A DNA stretch of 64,000 nucleotides from assembly GCA_964592595.1 (NCBI GenBank), contig CAZQFH010000013.1, positions 1 through 64,000 of the forward strand, written 5' to 3'. Shown in pieces: positions 25,520-34,868 of this stretch. The notes under the pieces are model-generated. The model did not search any database, was not told where the DNA came from, and saw only the letters and a program-made list of their open reading frames with translations. Position 1 is the stretch's first letter, and every line of letters starts with the position of its first letter. The position numbers and the translations under genes were made by a program. The stretch is from UBA5536 sp964592595. GTDB lineage: Bacteria; Bacteroidota; Bacteroidia; Bacteroidales; F082.

Positions 25520-26764
25520 ATGATTCTGTTACGTCTGATTCTCGAAAGTTTTCATTTTGCTATGTCAGCATTGATAGTAAACAAGGTACGTACGGTATTA
25601 TCGCTTTTGGGAATCACTATTGGTATTTTTTCGATCATTGCAGTTTTTTCAGTTTTTGACAGTCTCGAGAAAGCCATTCGCGACGACATTAGTTCGTTGG
25701 GCGACAATGTGTTATTTATTCAAAAATGGCCCTGGATGATGGGCGGAAATGATTATCCGTGGTGGAAATACTGGCAACGCCCAGAGGCAGATCTGCGTGA
25801 GCTTGCCGATTTGCAGCGCCGAAGTAATGCAGCAGAAGCTTTTACTTTTATGGTTGGTGTTTCGCGCAATATCAGCGCAGGAAATATTACAATCGAAAAT
25901 AGCGGCATCAATGCCGTTTCGCATGATTATAATCGGGTACTATCAATGGATATTGCTTACGGAAGATACTTTACACCACTCGAATCAAAAACCGGGAGAA
26001 ATGTTATTATCATTGGCGCTGACGTGGCTGAAACACTTTTTCCGGGAGCTGATCCAATTGGTCGTTCTGTAAAGGTTTTTGGGCGTCGCATGGATGTGAT
26101 TGGCGTGCTTGCTAAAACAGGAGATAATATTTTTGGCAATTCAGATGACAATTCAGCTTTTATTACGATCAATTTTGCCCGAAATGTGATTGATATTCGC
26201 AATACGGGAACCAGTATTCTGGCAAAATCGAAACACGGAGTATCTAACGATCAACTCAAAGATGAACTCATCGGGATTATGCGTTCGTTGCGTAAACTGA
26301 AACCGGCTGCAGAAGACAACTTTGCTATCAACGAAATGGATATTATCAACCGTGGATTTGATCAGCTTTTTAGCGTGATTGCCATTGTAGGCTGGATTAT
26401 TGGTGGCTTTTCGCTGCTTGTAGGCGGCTTTGGTGTTGCTAATATCATGTTTGTTTCGGTAAAAGAACGTACCAGCCAGATTGGAATTCAAAAATCTTTG
26501 GGTGCTAAGAACTATTTTGTTTTGCTTCAGTTTTTGTTTGAAGCAATATTTTTATCCATTTTGGGTGGTATCGTTGGCTTATTGATTGTTATGACACTTG
26601 CTTTGGTTATAAGCAGTGCGACGAGTTTTACAATGGTTTTGTCGCTGCAAAACATTTTGTTGGGGATTTTTGTTTCTGCTTTTATCGGTCTGCTTTCGGG
26701 TTTTATTCCAGCCTGGTCGGCATCACGTCTCGATCCGGTTGAAGCCATGAGGTCGAGTTTTTAA
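25520..26764 (+). CDS. MacB/FtsX-type ABC transporter permease
   Basis: The 414-residue protein has the MacB-like topology: an N-terminal membrane helix after NKVRTVLSLLGITIGIFSI, a large periplasmic domain (about 45-285), and three C-terminal helices (IVGWIIGGFSLLVGGFGVANI, the segment around FLSILGGIVGLL, and GIFVSAFIGLLSGFIPAWSASRLDPVEAMR). No ATPase gene is adjacent, so its ATP-binding partner must be elsewhere. Family roles include lipoprotein or peptide efflux and envelope stress; the substrate cannot be read. Confidence 0.9.
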   Translation: MILLRLILESFHFAMSALIVNKVRTVLSLLGITIGIFSIIAVFSVFDSLEKAIRDDISSLGDNVLFIQKWPWMMGGNDYPWWKYWQRPEADLRELADLQRRSNAAEAFTFMVGVSRNISAGNITIENSGINAVSHDYNRVLSMDIAYGRYFTPLESKTGRNVIIIGADVAETLFPGADPIGRSVKVFGRRMDVIGVLAKTGDNIFGNSDDNSAFITINFARNVIDIRNTGTSILAKSKHGVSNDQLKDELIGIMRSLRKLKPAAEDNFAINEMDIINRGFDQLFSVIAIVGWIIGGFSLLVGGFGVANIMFVSVKERTSQIGIQKSLGAKNYFVLLQFLFEAIFLSILGGIVGLLIVMTLALVISSATSFTMVLSLQNILLGIFVSAFIGLLSGFIPAWSASRLDPVEAMRSSF

Positions 26765-26879
26765 ATCTGTGTGATTTTACTTGAAGCAATTCGTTTGAGT
26801 TTATCAATTTGGTTTTTTAGGTCAAGGCTTGAAAGCTCGGATTTTATTGCTATTTTTACCATTCAAAAAAACAGCCAGT

Positions 26880-28637
26880 ATGGAGAACAGATGGGTATTT
26901 AAGAAAAAGGGTGACGAGCAAGTGGTTAACCATCTGGCAGAAATTTTGTCGATCGGAAAACCATTGGCCGGATTACTGGCACAGCGGGATATTCGTACTT
27001 TCGATGAGGCAAAATATTTTTTCAGACCCCTGTTCGAGCATTTGCACGATCCTTTCCTGATGAAGGACATGGATAAGGCTGTTGATCGTATTTTGCGGGC
27101 TATCGACCGCAACGAAAAGATTCTTATTTATGGCGATTATGATGTAGATGGAACCACGGCTGTCGCGCTCGTTTATTCATACCTGAAAAAGTATTTTAAA
27201 AAACGTATTGAGTTTTATATCCCCGATCGTTACGAAGAAGGCTATGGTATTTCTTACAAAGGAATAGATCATGCAGCAAATCACAGTGTTAATCTTGTTA
27301 TTGCGCTTGATTGCGGCATTAAAGCAGTAGAAAAAATTGCTTATGCCAACGAGCGACATGTCGATTTTATCATTTGCGACCACCACAGACCCGGCGATGA
27401 ATTGCCTCCGGCAGTAGCGGTGCTCGATACCAAAAGAGCCGACTGTAATTATCCTTTTAAAGAATTATCAGGAGCAGGTGTGGGGTTTAAACTGATTTCT
27501 GCGCTGTCCGAAAAACTACAGGATCCATTTGAAGAGCTGGTGAACTATCTCGATTTGATTGCTGTGAGCATCGCAGCTGATATTGTGCCCATATCAGGCG
27601 AAAACAGGGTGTTAGCTTATTTTGGTTTGCGGCAGCTTAATACCAATCCGCGGCCAGGCTTCGAGTCGGTGCTTAAATATGCCAATGTGGTTCGGCGCGA
27701 AGATGGGGCAGATAAAGACGGAAATGTGCTCAGCCGTGTGCTTACCATAAGTGATTTGGTTTTCTTAATCGGACCTCGTATCAATGCTGCAGGTCGTATT
27801 GAAAAAGCCAGTGATTCGGTGAGGCTTTTACTGGCTGATAAAACAAGCCATGCCGAAAAACTGGCCGAAGCCATTAATGATATGAATACCGAACGTCGCA
27901 GCCTGGATAATCAAATTACTGAAGAGGCTTTGGCTATGATTGAGGGCGACCAGCTATTAAAAGCAGCGAAAAGCACTGTTTTATTCAACGAAAACTGGCA
28001 CAAAGGTGTTATTGGTATTGTGGCTTCACGCCTAACAGATAATTATTACCGGCCCACGATAATTCTAACGCGCTCGAATAATTTTGTAACCGGATCAGCG
28101 CGATCAGTGAAAAATTTTGATGTGTACGACGCCATTGATCATTGTTCTGATTTACTGGAACATTTTGGCGGTCATATGTATGCAGCCGGCCTTTCGTTAA
28201 AGCCAGAAAACCTTGAGCTCTTCCAAAAAAAATTCAATACCTACGTAAATGATCATATCGATGATGAATTACTCATTCCTGAAATAGAAATCGATCTGCC
28301 GATTTTGTTTTCTGATATCACCCCAAAATTTATGCGCATACTGAAACAGTTTTCGCCTTTTGGACCAGGCAATATGGCTCCGGTATTTCTTTCGGAGCAG
28401 GTGATTGATACCGGACGATCGAAAATAGTAGGACAAAAACACCTCAAGCTCAGTTTGATGCAAAAAACAAGTCGTAGTCAGGCTGTTTCGGGGATTGCTT
28501 TTCAGCAGGCGCATCACTATGAGCGCATCCGCAGTGGAGAGCCATTTAGCATCGTTTATCACCTGGAAGAAAATGAATGGAAAAATAAAATCAGTTTACA
28601 GCTTAATGTGAAAGACATTAAGTTTGAAGAGGACTAA
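26880..28637 (+). CDS. recJ: Single-stranded-DNA-specific exonuclease RecJ
   Basis: 5'-3' ssDNA exonuclease for RecF-pathway recombination and mismatch repair. DHH-family motifs are visible: ILIYGDYDVDG (86-91 for DYDVDG), the ALDCG segment, CDHHRPGD (DHH 167-169), and LSGAGVGFKL. The DHHA1-type segment has GGHMYAAGLSL. The ATG at 26880 gives 585 residues and starts at MENRWVFKKKG, which fits the family; the frame extends to a TTG at 26829 that is unlikely to be used. Confidence 0.95.
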   Translation: MENRWVFKKKGDEQVVNHLAEILSIGKPLAGLLAQRDIRTFDEAKYFFRPLFEHLHDPFLMKDMDKAVDRILRAIDRNEKILIYGDYDVDGTTAVALVYSYLKKYFKKRIEFYIPDRYEEGYGISYKGIDHAANHSVNLVIALDCGIKAVEKIAYANERHVDFIICDHHRPGDELPPAVAVLDTKRADCNYPFKELSGAGVGFKLISALSEKLQDPFEELVNYLDLIAVSIAADIVPISGENRVLAYFGLRQLNTNPRPGFESVLKYANVVRREDGADKDGNVLSRVLTISDLVFLIGPRINAAGRIEKASDSVRLLLADKTSHAEKLAEAINDMNTERRSLDNQITEEALAMIEGDQLLKAAKSTVLFNENWHKGVIGIVASRLTDNYYRPTIILTRSNNFVTGSARSVKNFDVYDAIDHCSDLLEHFGGHMYAAGLSLKPENLELFQKKFNTYVNDHIDDELLIPEIEIDLPILFSDITPKFMRILKQFSPFGPGNMAPVFLSEQVIDTGRSKIVGQKHLKLSLMQKTSRSQAVSGIAFQQAHHYERIRSGEPFSIVYHLEENEWKNKISLQLNVKDIKFEED

Positions 28638-28674
28638 TAATACATTAATATTCAATTACTTACTAACTACTGGC

Positions 28675-29232
28675 CTAAACTTCTTTGTAAGGTGTGGTTT
28701 TTTGTAACTCACGCAGGCTGATGGCAAACCAAATCATCACAAATCCAAAAAATAATGCCAATAATCCACTGATTACAATAAGTGTTTTGGCCACAGCAAA
28801 GGGGTTGATCACCAGTAAAAGACCAAAAAGCAAGCTGATTATGGCATTGATAAGAAAGAAATTTTTATATTCTAATCCACTACTCAGGTTTACTAAAGCA
28901 ATCAGTTGAATGATGCCTGTTATCAAAGCCCAGATCCCAATCAGGGTGATAAAAAAGTTGAGGGTTTCTTCTGTATAAACCAAAATAAGTATACCGAGCA
29001 ACGAAAACGTAATCGCTTGCAAGAGCATAATACCATAGCGGAAACCCTTAGCGTGACGATTGTAGCTTATCAACCCAAAAACCAAACCAGTAAGTATGAT
29101 TATAATACCGGTGTAACGCGCTACTACAATCAGTGTATCTTGCGGAAGTGCAAGTGCCAGAATGCCATACAGCAGTGCTACCAGACCGTTTAGCGCAAAC
29201 GACAACCAGTTTCGTGTGATTTGTGTTTTCAT
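28675..29232 (-). CDS. HdeD/DUF308-family membrane protein
   Basis: The 185-residue protein has six predicted membrane helices in a repeated pattern with short polar turns (NGLVALLYGILALALP, then TGIIIILTGLVFGLI, and so on), as in HdeD. HdeD in E. coli is linked to acid resistance, but the function in Bacteroidota is unknown. It is convergent with recJ and follows the LysE gene by 17 nt. Confidence 0.85.
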   Translation of the reverse strand: MKTQITRNWLSFALNGLVALLYGILALALPQDTLIVVARYTGIIIILTGLVFGLISYNRHAKGFRYGIMLLQAITFSLLGILILVYTEETLNFFITLIGIWALITGIIQLIALVNLSSGLEYKNFFLINAIISLLFGLLLVINPFAVAKTLIVISGLLALFFGFVMIWFAISLRELQKTTPYKEV

Positions 29233-29249
29233 AAATTATGGTTTTGAGG

Positions 29250-29906
29250 TTAAAATGAATAGTCAAAGATAACTTTTCCAATCAAAAAAAGCCCAAAAAT
29301 AATAAGACCGATCCCGGCAATTTTATTTAATAGTCTGATCATTATTTGAGTGAAGAATCGCTTGATGGAATATGCACCGTAAGCTTTTAGCAGGTCGCTG
29401 AGCAGCACAGTAACTAATGTTCCGCTAAAAAAAGTTGTTAATCGTGTTTCATCTCCGCCCATGCGTGCCGAAATACCAACCACAACGCCTACCCAAAAAA
29501 TCCAGACGAAAGGATTGACAATATTCATAAAGAAGCCTTTTGCGATATAAGTAAACCAGCGCGGCTCGTTCATTTTTACCGGAAGTTCCATATCTTCTTC
29601 TGCATTCTCGTTGGGTTCAGATACTTTTCTTGTAAAAGTTACCAATCCGAAAATTATTAAAATCACACCACTGCTTATTGCAAACCAAAAGTAATTGCTT
29701 GGTGCAGTAACAATTTGCACAGCTCCCATCAGGCATAAAACAACCATTATCACATCGTTCAAAAAAATGCCAAAAGCTAAAAGCACTGCCGGCCAAAACC
29801 CGCGATGAATACTGGTTTGAACCAGTGCAAAAAAGGCTGGCCCAAAACCAAAGAAAGTAGCCAAAGTTAAACCCAATAAAATGCCTTCAAAAAATAACGC
29901 ACTCAT
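29250..29906 (-). CDS. LysE-family transporter
   Basis: The 218-residue protein has six predicted membrane helices. The N-terminus FEGILLGLTLATFFGFGPAFFALVQTSIHRGFW is typical of LysE/RhtB amino-acid exporters, and an acidic cytoplasmic loop follows helix 3. The ATG at 29906 is preferred to the TTG two codons upstream. Substrate unknown. It sits between the GH3-like gene and hdeD on the same strand. Confidence 0.85.
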   Translation of the reverse strand: MSALFFEGILLGLTLATFFGFGPAFFALVQTSIHRGFWPAVLLAFGIFLNDVIMVVLCLMGAVQIVTAPSNYFWFAISSGVILIIFGLVTFTRKVSEPNENAEEDMELPVKMNEPRWFTYIAKGFFMNIVNPFVWIFWVGVVVGISARMGGDETRLTTFFSGTLVTVLLSDLLKAYGAYSIKRFFTQIMIRLLNKIAGIGLIIFGLFLIGKVIFDYSF

Positions 29907-29922
29907 AAGCAATTAAAAAACA

Positions 29923-31464
29923 TCAGGATTTGGAAATAGATTTCAGGTAATTTTCCCAATCTTCCAATCGTTGGCCTTTTAAAACACGCGGGAATTTATT
30001 AGCACTGCCTTCTTTACCCATTTTTTTCATATAATCGTAAAACACTTGCGAAGGTAAAATATCGATAAATAACTCTTTAACAGCTTCCATGCGCTCGACC
30101 ATATAGTCATCGTTGAGCTGTTTGAGTGATTCATCAATTTTTTGAATGGCGAGTTGTGGGTCTACCTTATCATCTGTGCCCAAATACCAATGGTGCGCAA
30201 ACAGCGATCCGTGTCGTATGCCAGCTACCGTAAATTCGCGTATTTCTATATTAAATTCCTCCTGTAAAAGCTCGACTGCCCGATTCATATTTTCCTGCGA
30301 AAGATGCTCTCCGCACATACTCAGGTAGTGTTTGGTACGGCCTGTTATCACAATTTCGCAGCGACCCACATGGGTAAACTTAATGGTGTCTCCAATCAGG
30401 TAGCGCCAGGCACCAGCATTAGTGGAAAGCAATAGCGCATATTCCACATTTTCCTTTACTTCGTCAAGTTTTAGCACATTGAGATTATCTTTCAGGTTGC
30501 CATCCTCATCAAAGTTATCTTCGTTAAAAGGAAGAAATTCATAATAAATGCCATTATCCACAATCAATTCCATCGTTCGTCTCTCGAGGCTGTTTTGATA
30601 AGCGATGTAACCTTCCGACGCCAAATAGCTTTCGGAGTAAATCATAGGTTTGTTAAATAGCTTTTCAAAACTTTTTACATAAGGTGCAAAAGAAACACCG
30701 CTATGAACATAAACTGTTAGGTTTGGCCAAAGATCGTGAATGGTTTTAAGGTTGTATTCCTTAATGATACGCTCAAGCAGGATTTGTACCCATGCCGGAA
30801 CACCAACAATAACGCCGATATCCCAGCTTGGTGCTTTACGAACCATTTCGTTGAGCTTAGTGACCCATTCGGCTGTCCTCGAAATTCGTTTTCCGGGTTT
30901 GTAAAAATGCTGAAACCAAAATGGAAGGCTTCCGGCTGTTATCCCGGAAAGGTCGCCAGCATAATATGTACCATTATATTGAAGGTGCGTACTACCTCCA
31001 ATCATCAGCATGCCTTTTTCGTAGAAATGAACCGGAAAGTTGTATTTTGAGGTAGATACTAATTGTCTGATACTGGCACGTTTGATGGCGTTTAGCATAT
31101 CAGCCGTAACAGGAATATGTTTGCTTGATGCTTCGGAAGTGCCGCTGCTTAGTGCAAAGTATTTTACTTTTCCGGGCCAGCTTACATAAGGTTCGCCATT
31201 CAAGGCGCGATACCACCATTGTTTGTACATGCTGTTATAGTCGAAAACCGGAACCTTATTTCTGAAGGCTTCGGTTAAATTTTTGCTTTCGAGTATGCTG
31301 TCGAAATCGTAGTGTTCACCAAAGGCGGTGAACTGTGCTTTTCGTAAAAGTTTTTTTAAAACAACATGCTGAGCCTGAATGGGTTGAAGATTTTGTTTTT
31401 TCTTTTCTACTGGTAAATTCCTCAGCTCGTAAGCCTTTTTAATAATGGTACCAAGTATTGGCAT
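29923..31464 (-). CDS. GH3-family (auxin-responsive promoter-like) adenylating protein
   Basis: The 513-residue protein has the GH3 adenylate-forming pattern: FALSSGTSEASSKHIPVT (phosphate-binding loop), IYSESYLASEGYIAY, a YEFLPF motif, LLSTNAGAWRYLIGDTIKFT, and ITGRTKHYLSMCGEHLS. Plant GH3 enzymes conjugate amino acids to hormones; bacterial ones are common in Bacteroidota but the substrate is unknown. The motifs look intact, so it is probably active. A TACATTTG box at 31487-31494 lies just upstream. Confidence 0.9.
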   Translation of the reverse strand: MPILGTIIKKAYELRNLPVEKKKQNLQPIQAQHVVLKKLLRKAQFTAFGEHYDFDSILESKNLTEAFRNKVPVFDYNSMYKQWWYRALNGEPYVSWPGKVKYFALSSGTSEASSKHIPVTADMLNAIKRASIRQLVSTSKYNFPVHFYEKGMLMIGGSTHLQYNGTYYAGDLSGITAGSLPFWFQHFYKPGKRISRTAEWVTKLNEMVRKAPSWDIGVIVGVPAWVQILLERIIKEYNLKTIHDLWPNLTVYVHSGVSFAPYVKSFEKLFNKPMIYSESYLASEGYIAYQNSLERRTMELIVDNGIYYEFLPFNEDNFDEDGNLKDNLNVLKLDEVKENVEYALLLSTNAGAWRYLIGDTIKFTHVGRCEIVITGRTKHYLSMCGEHLSQENMNRAVELLQEEFNIEIREFTVAGIRHGSLFAHHWYLGTDDKVDPQLAIQKIDESLKQLNDDYMVERMEAVKELFIDILPSQVFYDYMKKMGKEGSANKFPRVLKGQRLEDWENYLKSISKS

Positions 31465-31486
31465 GGGTTTTCGTTTGAGTGTAGCG

Positions 31487-31494
31487 CAAATGTA
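31487..31494 (-). promoter_or_regulatory. Promoter -7 element for the GH3-like gene
   Basis: TACATTTG on the minus strand (TAnnTTTG), 23 nt upstream of the start codon. Confidence 0.45.
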
Positions 31495-31539
31495 GGGATT
31501 TTTAGAGATTAGCGCGAAATGAAAGAAGGATTATATAAA

Positions 31540-32160
31540 TCATTGATTTACAACTAATACCTCAGCAATTGGATTAAATAGATACCAACGCTTTGATTGT
31601 AAACACTGGCATTTATAGCGTTTGCGAACTTGTTCTCCTTTCCTGAAAGTGCGGCCATTGGGTATTTTGAATACTGTTCCGATGGCAATTTCTTCAATGG
31701 TTGGGTTGGTTCTTTGTTTGGTGTCGTATTGCTTCAAGCAACGTGTGAGTTTCAAATCGGATCCGCTGGCGGCTTTGGGGTTGCTCAGATAGCGGATAAG
31801 TTCATTTTTTAAATCGACAGGAAAAACTGCTGCTTCAAGATAAGGTGACATTAAATCCTGAAACCATTTTTTCCATTCATATCCATGGGCTTTTACTTTG
31901 CTTTTATATTGCTGAAAAACCTTAAGATGAGCAAGTTCGTGCACAAAAGTGATTAAAAACTGATAGGGATTTAAATCGTGATTGAGTGAAATACGATAAG
32001 GATTACCAACTTGTTTTGGTGGCCTGAAATCGCCCAATCGGGTTGACCGGCTGGCTGTAATCCGTAAGTTGATGTGTTCTTTTTCGATGCTTTCACACAC
32101 CATATCAAGCGAGTTAGCAGGTAAGAAACGCTTTAGGATGGCTTTTTCTTCAGGCTTCAT
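31540..32160 (-). CDS. SprT-like zinc metalloprotease domain protein
   Basis: The 206-residue protein has the SprT-type zinc motif HELAHLKV (HExxH, with the FVHE context) near residue 80. A C-terminal region has KYKCQCLQSKRW, a partial zinc-ribbon-like Cys pair. The family includes Spartan, which cleaves DNA-protein crosslinks, but bacterial SprT is little studied. The ATG at 32160 is chosen because it starts MKPEEKAILKRFLP; the longer frame to 32214 runs through an overlapping lipoprotein gene in another frame. Confidence 0.85.
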   Translation of the reverse strand: MKPEEKAILKRFLPANSLDMVCESIEKEHINLRITASRSTRLGDFRPPKQVGNPYRISLNHDLNPYQFLITFVHELAHLKVFQQYKSKVKAHGYEWKKWFQDLMSPYLEAAVFPVDLKNELIRYLSNPKAASGSDLKLTRCLKQYDTKQRTNPTIEEIAIGTVFKIPNGRTFRKGEQVRKRYKCQCLQSKRWYLFNPIAEVLVVNQ

Positions 32161-32329
32161 AAAAGTCAAATTTATGAGTTGCCGGCACAACAAACGACCA
32201 GGAAGGGCATTCATTGCAACGGCTTTTTTTCTTTGGCTTTTGCACTGGCCTGTGAGGGCTGCGAAGGCTCGAACAAGCGGCAGTTAGCAAACAAAAAAGG
32301 AAAACAACAACAAACTTTTTCAAAAACAT
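32150..32329 (-). CDS. Small lipoprotein, 59 residues, overlapping the SprT-like gene
   Basis: A frame of 59 codons starting MFLKKFVVVFLFCLLTAACSS, with a textbook lipobox (Cys 19). The mature part is about 40 residues, basic, with CNEC and PSWSFVVP. The last 11 nt overlap the SprT-like gene start. A TAGTTTTG box at 32347-32354, 18 nt upstream of the ATG, supports real expression. Its role is unknown; the overlap suggests translational coupling with the protease gene. Confidence 0.72.
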   Translation of the reverse strand: MFLKKFVVVFLFCLLTAACSSLRSPHRPVQKPKKKSRCNECPSWSFVVPATHKFDFYEA

Positions 32330-32346
32330 AAAGGTTTTTACACTGG

Positions 32347-32354
32347 CAAAACTA
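32347..32354 (-). promoter_or_regulatory. Promoter -7 element for the small lipoprotein and SprT-like genes
   Basis: TAGTTTTG on the minus strand (TAnnTTTG), shortly before the lipoprotein start. Confidence 0.45.
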
Positions 32355-32498
32355 ATGTTTTTTGCTTGAACGATTTAACGCTATTTTTGTTGAGATTACT
32401 TAACTGAAACTTACAACTGATACGTAATATCACGAATTAAAAATCAGGTAATCAATGGCTTATTTAACATATATAGATAATTATATATGAAAATAATG

Positions 32499-32506
32499 TA
32501 TTTTTG
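32499..32506 (+). promoter_or_regulatory. Possible promoter -7 element for the DUF302 gene
   Basis: TATTTTTG, a match to TAnnTTTG, 32 nt upstream of the start codon. The upstream sequence is AT-rich without a clear -33 box. Confidence 0.4.
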
Positions 32507-32537
32507 CACACTTATTATTAACTCAAACTAAACTAAA

Positions 32538-33011
32538 ATGAAACAAATTGGAATTGGAATCGCCGGATTGGTTTTTGGCGTGGTGCTGGCATTGTTGATC
32601 GTTTACAGCATGGCACCTAAAATGATGCTGATCGAAAGCGAAAGTCCTTATGATTTTAACACCACAGTAGAACGTTTTGAAAAATCTGTAGCCCAGGCCA
32701 ACTGGAAAATTCCGGCAGTACATGATTTGCAGGCTACTATGGACAAATTTGGTCATGATGTGCGCGCCGTGAAAGTATTTGAGCTTTGCCATCCTGATCA
32801 TGCTGCAAAAATCCTCAAACAAGATGAGGAAAGAATTGTTAGCAGTATGATGCCTTGTCGTGTAGCGATATACGAGCGCGCTGACGGCAAAGTGTATTTT
32901 TCGCGGATGAACTCAAAACTGATGGCCGGTATGATGGGCGGAATTATTGATGAGGTGATGGCAGAGGCTTTTGCTGAAAATGAAGCGATTATAATGGGTG
33001 TTATGAAATAG
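32538..33011 (+). CDS. DUF302-domain membrane-anchored protein
   Basis: The 157-residue protein has one N-terminal membrane helix (IGIAGLVFGVVLALLIVYSM) and a DUF302 domain: SPYDFNTTVERFEKSVAQANWKIP, then KVFELCHPDHAAKIL and the conserved MMPCRVAIYERADGKVYFSRMN. DUF302 proteins are widespread; a metal or redox role through the conserved Cys and His is plausible but unproven. It is monocistronic, with a terminator after it. Confidence 0.88.
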   Translation: MKQIGIGIAGLVFGVVLALLIVYSMAPKMMLIESESPYDFNTTVERFEKSVAQANWKIPAVHDLQATMDKFGHDVRAVKVFELCHPDHAAKILKQDEERIVSSMMPCRVAIYERADGKVYFSRMNSKLMAGMMGGIIDEVMAEAFAENEAIIMGVMK

Positions 33012-33023
33012 AAACACCTTTAT

Positions 33024-33059
33024 AAAAGCCCGGTACCATCTAAAGCGGCTGGCTTTTTT
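33024..33059 (+). terminator. Intrinsic terminator after the DUF302 gene
   Basis: AAAAGCC (33024-33030) pairs with GGCTTTT (33051-33057), followed by Ts. Confidence 0.6.
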
Positions 33060-33162
33060 GTTATGCCATCCGTAATCAGCTTGTGAAGATTTAATGATTT
33101 ACCGCTTGGGTTTTGAAACTAATTGTTTAGTATTTTTACCACACAAACCAAAACCTAAGTTC

Positions 33163-34728
33163 ATGCGTAAAATTTTGTTGGGATTACTGCTGCTTACAGC
33201 TTATTTTACATTTGCACAAAATAATTACAACGCCTGCGGAAGCCAAAGCGGATTGTGGAATTACGACACTGTTTTTGTGAGTTGCGACATCATTGTTCCG
33301 GCAGGCGAACAGCTTGTTATTGCGCCAAATACAACCATCGTTTTTGAGGGCTATTTTAGCATGCATGTGTTGGGAAGTGTTGACGCACGTGCCAGCTATA
33401 ACCATCCTGTAAGTTTTACAATCGCTGATACCAGCGGATTTGGGGATTATCAAAGCACCACAGGCGGTTGGAATGGCTTCAGGTTTGAGCAAACCTTACC
33501 CGAAAGCGATTCTTCCATTTTTGAGTTTTGCAGGTTTTCTTATGGCAAGGCGGCCGGCGATTCGGCTAATGGATACGGAGGTGCTTTCAGGATTGATAAT
33601 TTCAGCAAAATTCGTATTGAACAGTGTTCTTTTGATCATCATTATGCTTTTTATCGCGGCGGTGCTGTTTATGCCAACAAGGCTGATATTTTGATCAGAA
33701 AATGCGAATTCCTGAATAGCTTTGCTGGCAACGATGGCATGGATTATGGCTATGGCGGTGCTGTGGCTTTCAGGGCATCACTCCCTGAAGTTTCGGGATC
33801 TTATTTCGAAGGGAATGCTTCAACCGGTGTGGGCGGCGCTTTGTCTTTTGAATTTTCCGACCCGAAACTGGTCAATTGCGAGTTTTATCAAAATTACAGT
33901 GCCTTGGGCGGGGCTATTGGTTTTATCCGTGCAACACCTGTAAGGCAGGTTGCTAATCTGCTTATTCATGAAAATAGTTCCTTGTTTTTTGGAGGAGGAA
34001 TAGCTTGTTTGGAGGCATCACCGCATATGACAAATCTAACAATTATCAACAATAGCTCAGCTATGGGCGGTGGATATTATTGCAATGAGCATGCCGATCC
34101 TGTTTTGGCCAACAGCATTTTGTGGAACAATACAGCCGGCGACACGCTTGGTTCGCAGGTTTGGATTTGGGATGTGTATTCCGAGCCTGAGTTTCATTAT
34201 TGCGATATTCAGGGAGGGCTCGATTGGTTTGGCGGAAGTTCATTTATAGGTGTTTACGAAAACAATATGCATGCTGATCCCATGCTTTTTGAGCAGTTTT
34301 GGCTGGAAGATTTTAGCCCCTGTATCAATGCCGGAACACCTGATACCACAGGATATTTGATTCCACCAACAGATATTTTAGGCATGGAACGGATCCAATA
34401 CGGACAAATAGATATGGGCGTGATGGAATATATGATGATGGGTTTGCCGCAACAAATTCAAGCAATGAGCTCCTTGAATATTTTTCCTAACCCGCTTGAT
34501 TTCAACAGTGTTTGTGAGACTGAGATTCCACTTCCCGGAACGGTGAAGCTCAGCATTTTTGATTTGAATGGCCGATTGGTTTGGCAGCAAACTAATGAAA
34601 ACTTATCTGCCGGACTTCATCGTTTTTCGCTTAAGGATTTTGTAAAAAATCACCCCAAAAATAACAGACCCTGGCTGCTGAAAATGACTTCCGGTTCGCA
34701 TACTCAAGCCATCAGATTGATCCATTAA
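33163..34728 (+). CDS. T9SS-exported parallel beta-helix protein
   Basis: The 521-residue protein has a signal peptide (MRKILLGLLLLTAYFTFAQ), then a right-handed beta-helix region with repeated Gly-Gly turns (GYGGAFRI, GGAVYANKA, GGALSFEF, GGAIGFI, GGGIACLE) like polymorphic outer-membrane or pectate-lyase-like proteins. It ends in a type IX secretion sorting domain (about 445-521: IFPNP, then LSIFDLNGRLVW and ending QAIRLIH). It is probably surface-exposed. The ATG at 33163 is chosen because it begins at the signal peptide. Confidence 0.9.
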   Translation: MRKILLGLLLLTAYFTFAQNNYNACGSQSGLWNYDTVFVSCDIIVPAGEQLVIAPNTTIVFEGYFSMHVLGSVDARASYNHPVSFTIADTSGFGDYQSTTGGWNGFRFEQTLPESDSSIFEFCRFSYGKAAGDSANGYGGAFRIDNFSKIRIEQCSFDHHYAFYRGGAVYANKADILIRKCEFLNSFAGNDGMDYGYGGAVAFRASLPEVSGSYFEGNASTGVGGALSFEFSDPKLVNCEFYQNYSALGGAIGFIRATPVRQVANLLIHENSSLFFGGGIACLEASPHMTNLTIINNSSAMGGGYYCNEHADPVLANSILWNNTAGDTLGSQVWIWDVYSEPEFHYCDIQGGLDWFGGSSFIGVYENNMHADPMLFEQFWLEDFSPCINAGTPDTTGYLIPPTDILGMERIQYGQIDMGVMEYMMMGLPQQIQAMSSLNIFPNPLDFNSVCETEIPLPGTVKLSIFDLNGRLVWQQTNENLSAGLHRFSLKDFVKNHPKNNRPWLLKMTSGSHTQAIRLIH

Positions 34729-34776
34729 AGCGATAATTTGTGTAAATTTGATCAATGAACTGATCGTTTTAATGCA

Positions 34777-34825
34777 AAAATGGTTAATGAATTAACTAAA
34801 AAATCAATAAAATGGTTAATGCATT
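34777..34825 (+). repeat. Direct repeat upstream of the AAA ATPase gene
   Basis: Two 17-nt copies of AAAATGGTTAATGMATT at 34777-34793 and 34809-34825 differ at one base and are 32 nt apart (about three helical turns). A TTGATCAA palindrome is at 34748-34755 and a TAATTTTG -7 box follows at 34841-34848. This looks like an operator for the gene starting at 34869. Confidence 0.5.
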
Positions 34826-34868
34826 GATCGATTAATTGCTTAATTTTGTCTGATCAATATTTAAAGTA

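Noticed and set aside
25450..25659. Short plus-strand frame before the FtsX-type permease
   Set aside because: It overlaps the permease start in another frame and shows no recognisable domain or start signal.
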